Made by a program: the position numbers and the translations under genes. A stretch of 64,000 nucleotides of DNA from Oligoflexus sp. (lineage in GTDB: Bacteria > Bdellovibrionota_B > Oligoflexia > Oligoflexales > Oligoflexaceae). Under the pieces are notes generated by a model, which was not told the DNA's origin, ran no database searches, and saw nothing but the letters and a program-made list of their open reading frames with translations. Positions 62,712 through 64,000 of the stretch are shown piece by piece; position 1 is the stretch's first letter, and the number at the start of each line of letters is the position of its first letter. Location of the stretch: positions 1 to 64,000 of the forward strand of contig JACMOC010000036.1 in assembly GCA_014378195.1 (NCBI GenBank), given 5' to 3'.

Positions 62712-63167
62712 ATGGAAAAAGTATTGGCTGGTCAAGAATGGTTCTGGGAGAAGCTTAATCACTATCTCGCAAAGTCCCAATTAAAACACAGCAAACAAAG
62801 AAACTTCATCATTGAAGAATTCCTTGCGATGGACTCCCACGTCAGTGCCGAAGAACTCTACAGCCAACTCAAAAATAGGGATCACAATCCAGGGCTCGCA
62901 ACTGTCTATAGAACGCTCAATCTCCTGAAGGACGCAGGATTGGTCGATCAAAAGCAGTTTTCCGACGGCAAGTCGGTATTTGAAGTCATGGCCCCCGATT
63001 CACATCATGATCATTTGATTTGTCTCAGTTGTCATAAAGTAATTGAGTTTGAGAACGAAGAGATAGAGCGGCTTCAAGAGCTGGTAGCTAAAAAACACAG
63101 TTTTAAATTAACGAAGCACTCTCTTGAGCTTTTTGGTCACTGCTCGGACTGCGTGAAAACACTCTGA
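62712..63167 (+). CDS. fur: Fur-family ferric uptake regulator
   Basis: The ATG at 62712, with GGGGGGAG before it, gives 151 residues. The winged helix (SAEELYSQL, GLATVYRTLNLLKDAGLV) is followed by the metal-binding HHDHLICLSC and the structural-zinc FGHCSDC. Fur is the likeliest family member; a PerR or Zur role cannot be excluded. It may regulate the palindrome at 59428, but this is speculative. A strong terminator follows. Confidence 0.88.
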   Translation: MEKVLAGQEWFWEKLNHYLAKSQLKHSKQRNFIIEEFLAMDSHVSAEELYSQLKNRDHNPGLATVYRTLNLLKDAGLVDQKQFSDGKSVFEVMAPDSHHDHLICLSCHKVIEFENEEIERLQELVAKKHSFKLTKHSLELFGHCSDCVKTL

Positions 63168-63197
63168 TTCACAGTCTCATAATTGTCTATATCGTAC

Positions 63198-63226
63198 AAA
63201 AAAGGTTCCGCTTGGGAACCTTTTTT
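63198..63226. terminator. Bidirectional intrinsic terminator after fur
   Basis: A perfect 12-bp stem AAAAAAGGTTCC / GGAACCTTTTTT with a 5-nt loop gives T-tracts on both strands, serving fur and the convergent SRPBCC gene. Confidence 0.95.
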
Positions 63227-63244
63227 GGATTAGCAGAAAAATGT

Positions 63245-63676
63245 TTAGACTTTTTCGGATTCAGCACGTCGTTTTACGGCTTCTAAAGTCTGGGTAACAA
63301 ATCGTTCGACGTTACGGCGAATCATGGAATCCACCCGATCACTTTTGCTCTCCCATTCGATATGGCTAGAAAGAAGACAAAAACCAGGTTTATCAGGACT
63401 TTGGCGAATTCGTTTTTCGATTACCCCAACCAAATCGGCATGCCCCACGAGGTGCGAACTTACGATGCCTTTTTCATATTGAAAAGTGATTTTTTCGCGG
63501 ACATCGGCATCCGGTACGGAGACGGTCCGTAAAACGCCATTATTAAAACGCTCCAGAATCTTGGATTGCATGATGCCTTGGTTAAACTGTTCGGGATGCT
63601 CAAGCTCCGCTATCAGGCTCTTCCAAAGATGATCAAAATCGGCTTTGACCTCGCACTGAAAATCGATCGTTGCCAT
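63245..63676 (-). CDS. SRPBCC/AtaL-like (DUF1857) protein
   Basis: The product is 143 residues. The START-like fold is suggested by FDHLWKSLIAELEHPEQF, GVLRTVSVPDADVREKITF and the long C-terminal helix (IRRNVERFVTQTLEAVKRR). AtaL-like proteins bind hydrophobic ligands; function unknown. It lies downstream of the aminotransferase gene on the same strand. Confidence 0.7.
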   Translation of the reverse strand: MATIDFQCEVKADFDHLWKSLIAELEHPEQFNQGIMQSKILERFNNGVLRTVSVPDADVREKITFQYEKGIVSSHLVGHADLVGVIEKRIRQSPDKPGFCLLSSHIEWESKSDRVDSMIRRNVERFVTQTLEAVKRRAESEKV

Positions 63677-63698
63677 GTTGCTGTTCCCCTTCTGTTGG

Positions 63699-64000
63699 TT
63701 ATTGATCGACTTTAAACGCCTTCAGCAGTGATTCGGCCGAAGACTTGCACTCTTCCATTGTGATTCCAGCAAAAAGCGGCAAGTTGATCACCATCCGGCT
63801 GAAACGTTTGCTATGTTCGAGGTCTGAAGTCTTGAGGGCGTTTCTTGCAGGAGGCTGTTCGTCAAGAGTCTGCGGATATGTACGTGCGCTTCCAATACCG
63901 TCGTCCCGCAAACTTGCCGAGAGTTCGTCACCTGTGCGTCGTTTGCTTTCGATAACACAGAGGTAACCATTGCTCTGCACGTTTTTGGGCGCTTTATACA
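63699..64000 (-). CDS. DegT/DnrJ/EryC1-type aminotransferase, 3' part only
   Basis: The frame is open to the window edge, so the gene begins beyond 64000. The visible C-terminal 100 residues include LCVIESKRRTGDEL, IGSARTYPQTL and the NLPLFAGIT segment with a final helix, as in DegT/DnrJ sugar aminotransferases. The active-site Lys is outside the window. Assignment is by C-terminal pattern. Confidence 0.6.
   Translation of the reverse strand, partial: YKAPKNVQSNGYLCVIESKRRTGDELSASLRDDGIGSARTYPQTLDEQPPARNALKTSDLEHSKRFSRMVINLPLFAGITMEECKSSAESLLKAFKVDQ

Noticed and set aside
1..64000. CRISPR array, prophage, insertion sequence or rRNA/tRNA gene
   Set aside because: No regularly spaced repeats, transposase, integrase or phage structural genes and no conserved RNA sequences were seen.

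Overview
The window looks like chromosomal DNA from a Gram-negative, heterotrophic bacterium. It has many Sec and lipoprotein (lipobox) proteins, a Tat substrate, intrinsic terminators between short transcription units, and mid GC content. The gene mix (DUF1552/DUF1592 pair, DUF4360, DUF4197, CotH lipoprotein, several secreted trypsin-like proteases, many two-component proteins) suggests a Bdellovibrionota/Oligoflexia-type or related deltaproteobacterial lineage. This is an inference from gene content, because no rRNA or other taxonomic marker is present. I see no tRNA, rRNA, CRISPR array, insertion sequence, prophage or replication origin.

Layout. 0.1-9 kb: small secreted protein, SLC13-like anion permease, hybrid sensor kinase, secreted phospholipase-D-like lipoprotein, a frameshifted lipoprotein gene, a poly-G locus and a lipoprotein. 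9-17 kb: PepF-type peptidase, TetR regulator, a broken ORF, class V aminotransferase, a tyrosinase-like lipoprotein, a ricin-type lectin lipoprotein and a CheA/cyanophycinase chimeric remnant. 17-25.3 kb: secreted GH13 enzyme, S1 protease, CotH lipoprotein, beta-carbonic anhydrase, DctA and a Crp/Fnr-type regulator. 25.4-27.6 kb: a decay zone with a truncated secreted gene, a polB remnant, an intact DUF2288 gene and a receiver-domain remnant. 27.6-33 kb: protease and small secreted or metal-binding proteins. 33-38.8 kb: a pseudo-receiver/TPR protein coupled to a CheA-like kinase, a hydrolase, ybdD, a cstA remnant and an ArsC-like protein. 39-46 kb: DUF1552/DUF1592 pair, 2H phosphoesterase and POT transporter. 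46-52 kb: MoxR/VWA pair, PA14 lipoprotein, DTW protein, luciferase-like monooxygenase with ArsR, and GNAT. 52-57.4 kb: methylcitrate cycle (prpC divergent from prpDB) plus a 3-hydroxyisobutyryl-CoA hydrolase-like gene. 57.4-59.6 kb: YcaO plus a haem-oxygenase-like diiron oxidase. 59.6-64 kb: 7TM-DISM kinase, truncated response regulator and kinase, fur, SRPBCC protein and a partial DegT-type aminotransferase.

Two themes stand out. First, 57.4-59.5 kb holds a compact two-gene module of a YcaO ATP-dependent cyclodehydratase-type enzyme and a haem-oxygenase-like diiron oxidase. A 10-codon ORF with a hairpin and an upstream palindrome precede it. It is the best candidate for an undescribed peptide-modification system. 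Second, at least five loci are gene remnants, and several keep both the start and the end of a recognisable gene while the middle is missing (cstA, the 62-kb histidine kinase, the CheA fragment). Others have single-base frameshifts. This implies recent deletion-driven decay or assembly error. Propionate and branched-chain carbon disposal is carried out by the prp genes with the hydrolase-like gene. The abundant secreted proteases, lectin, amylase and phospholipase-like proteins suggest a scavenging or predatory lifestyle.
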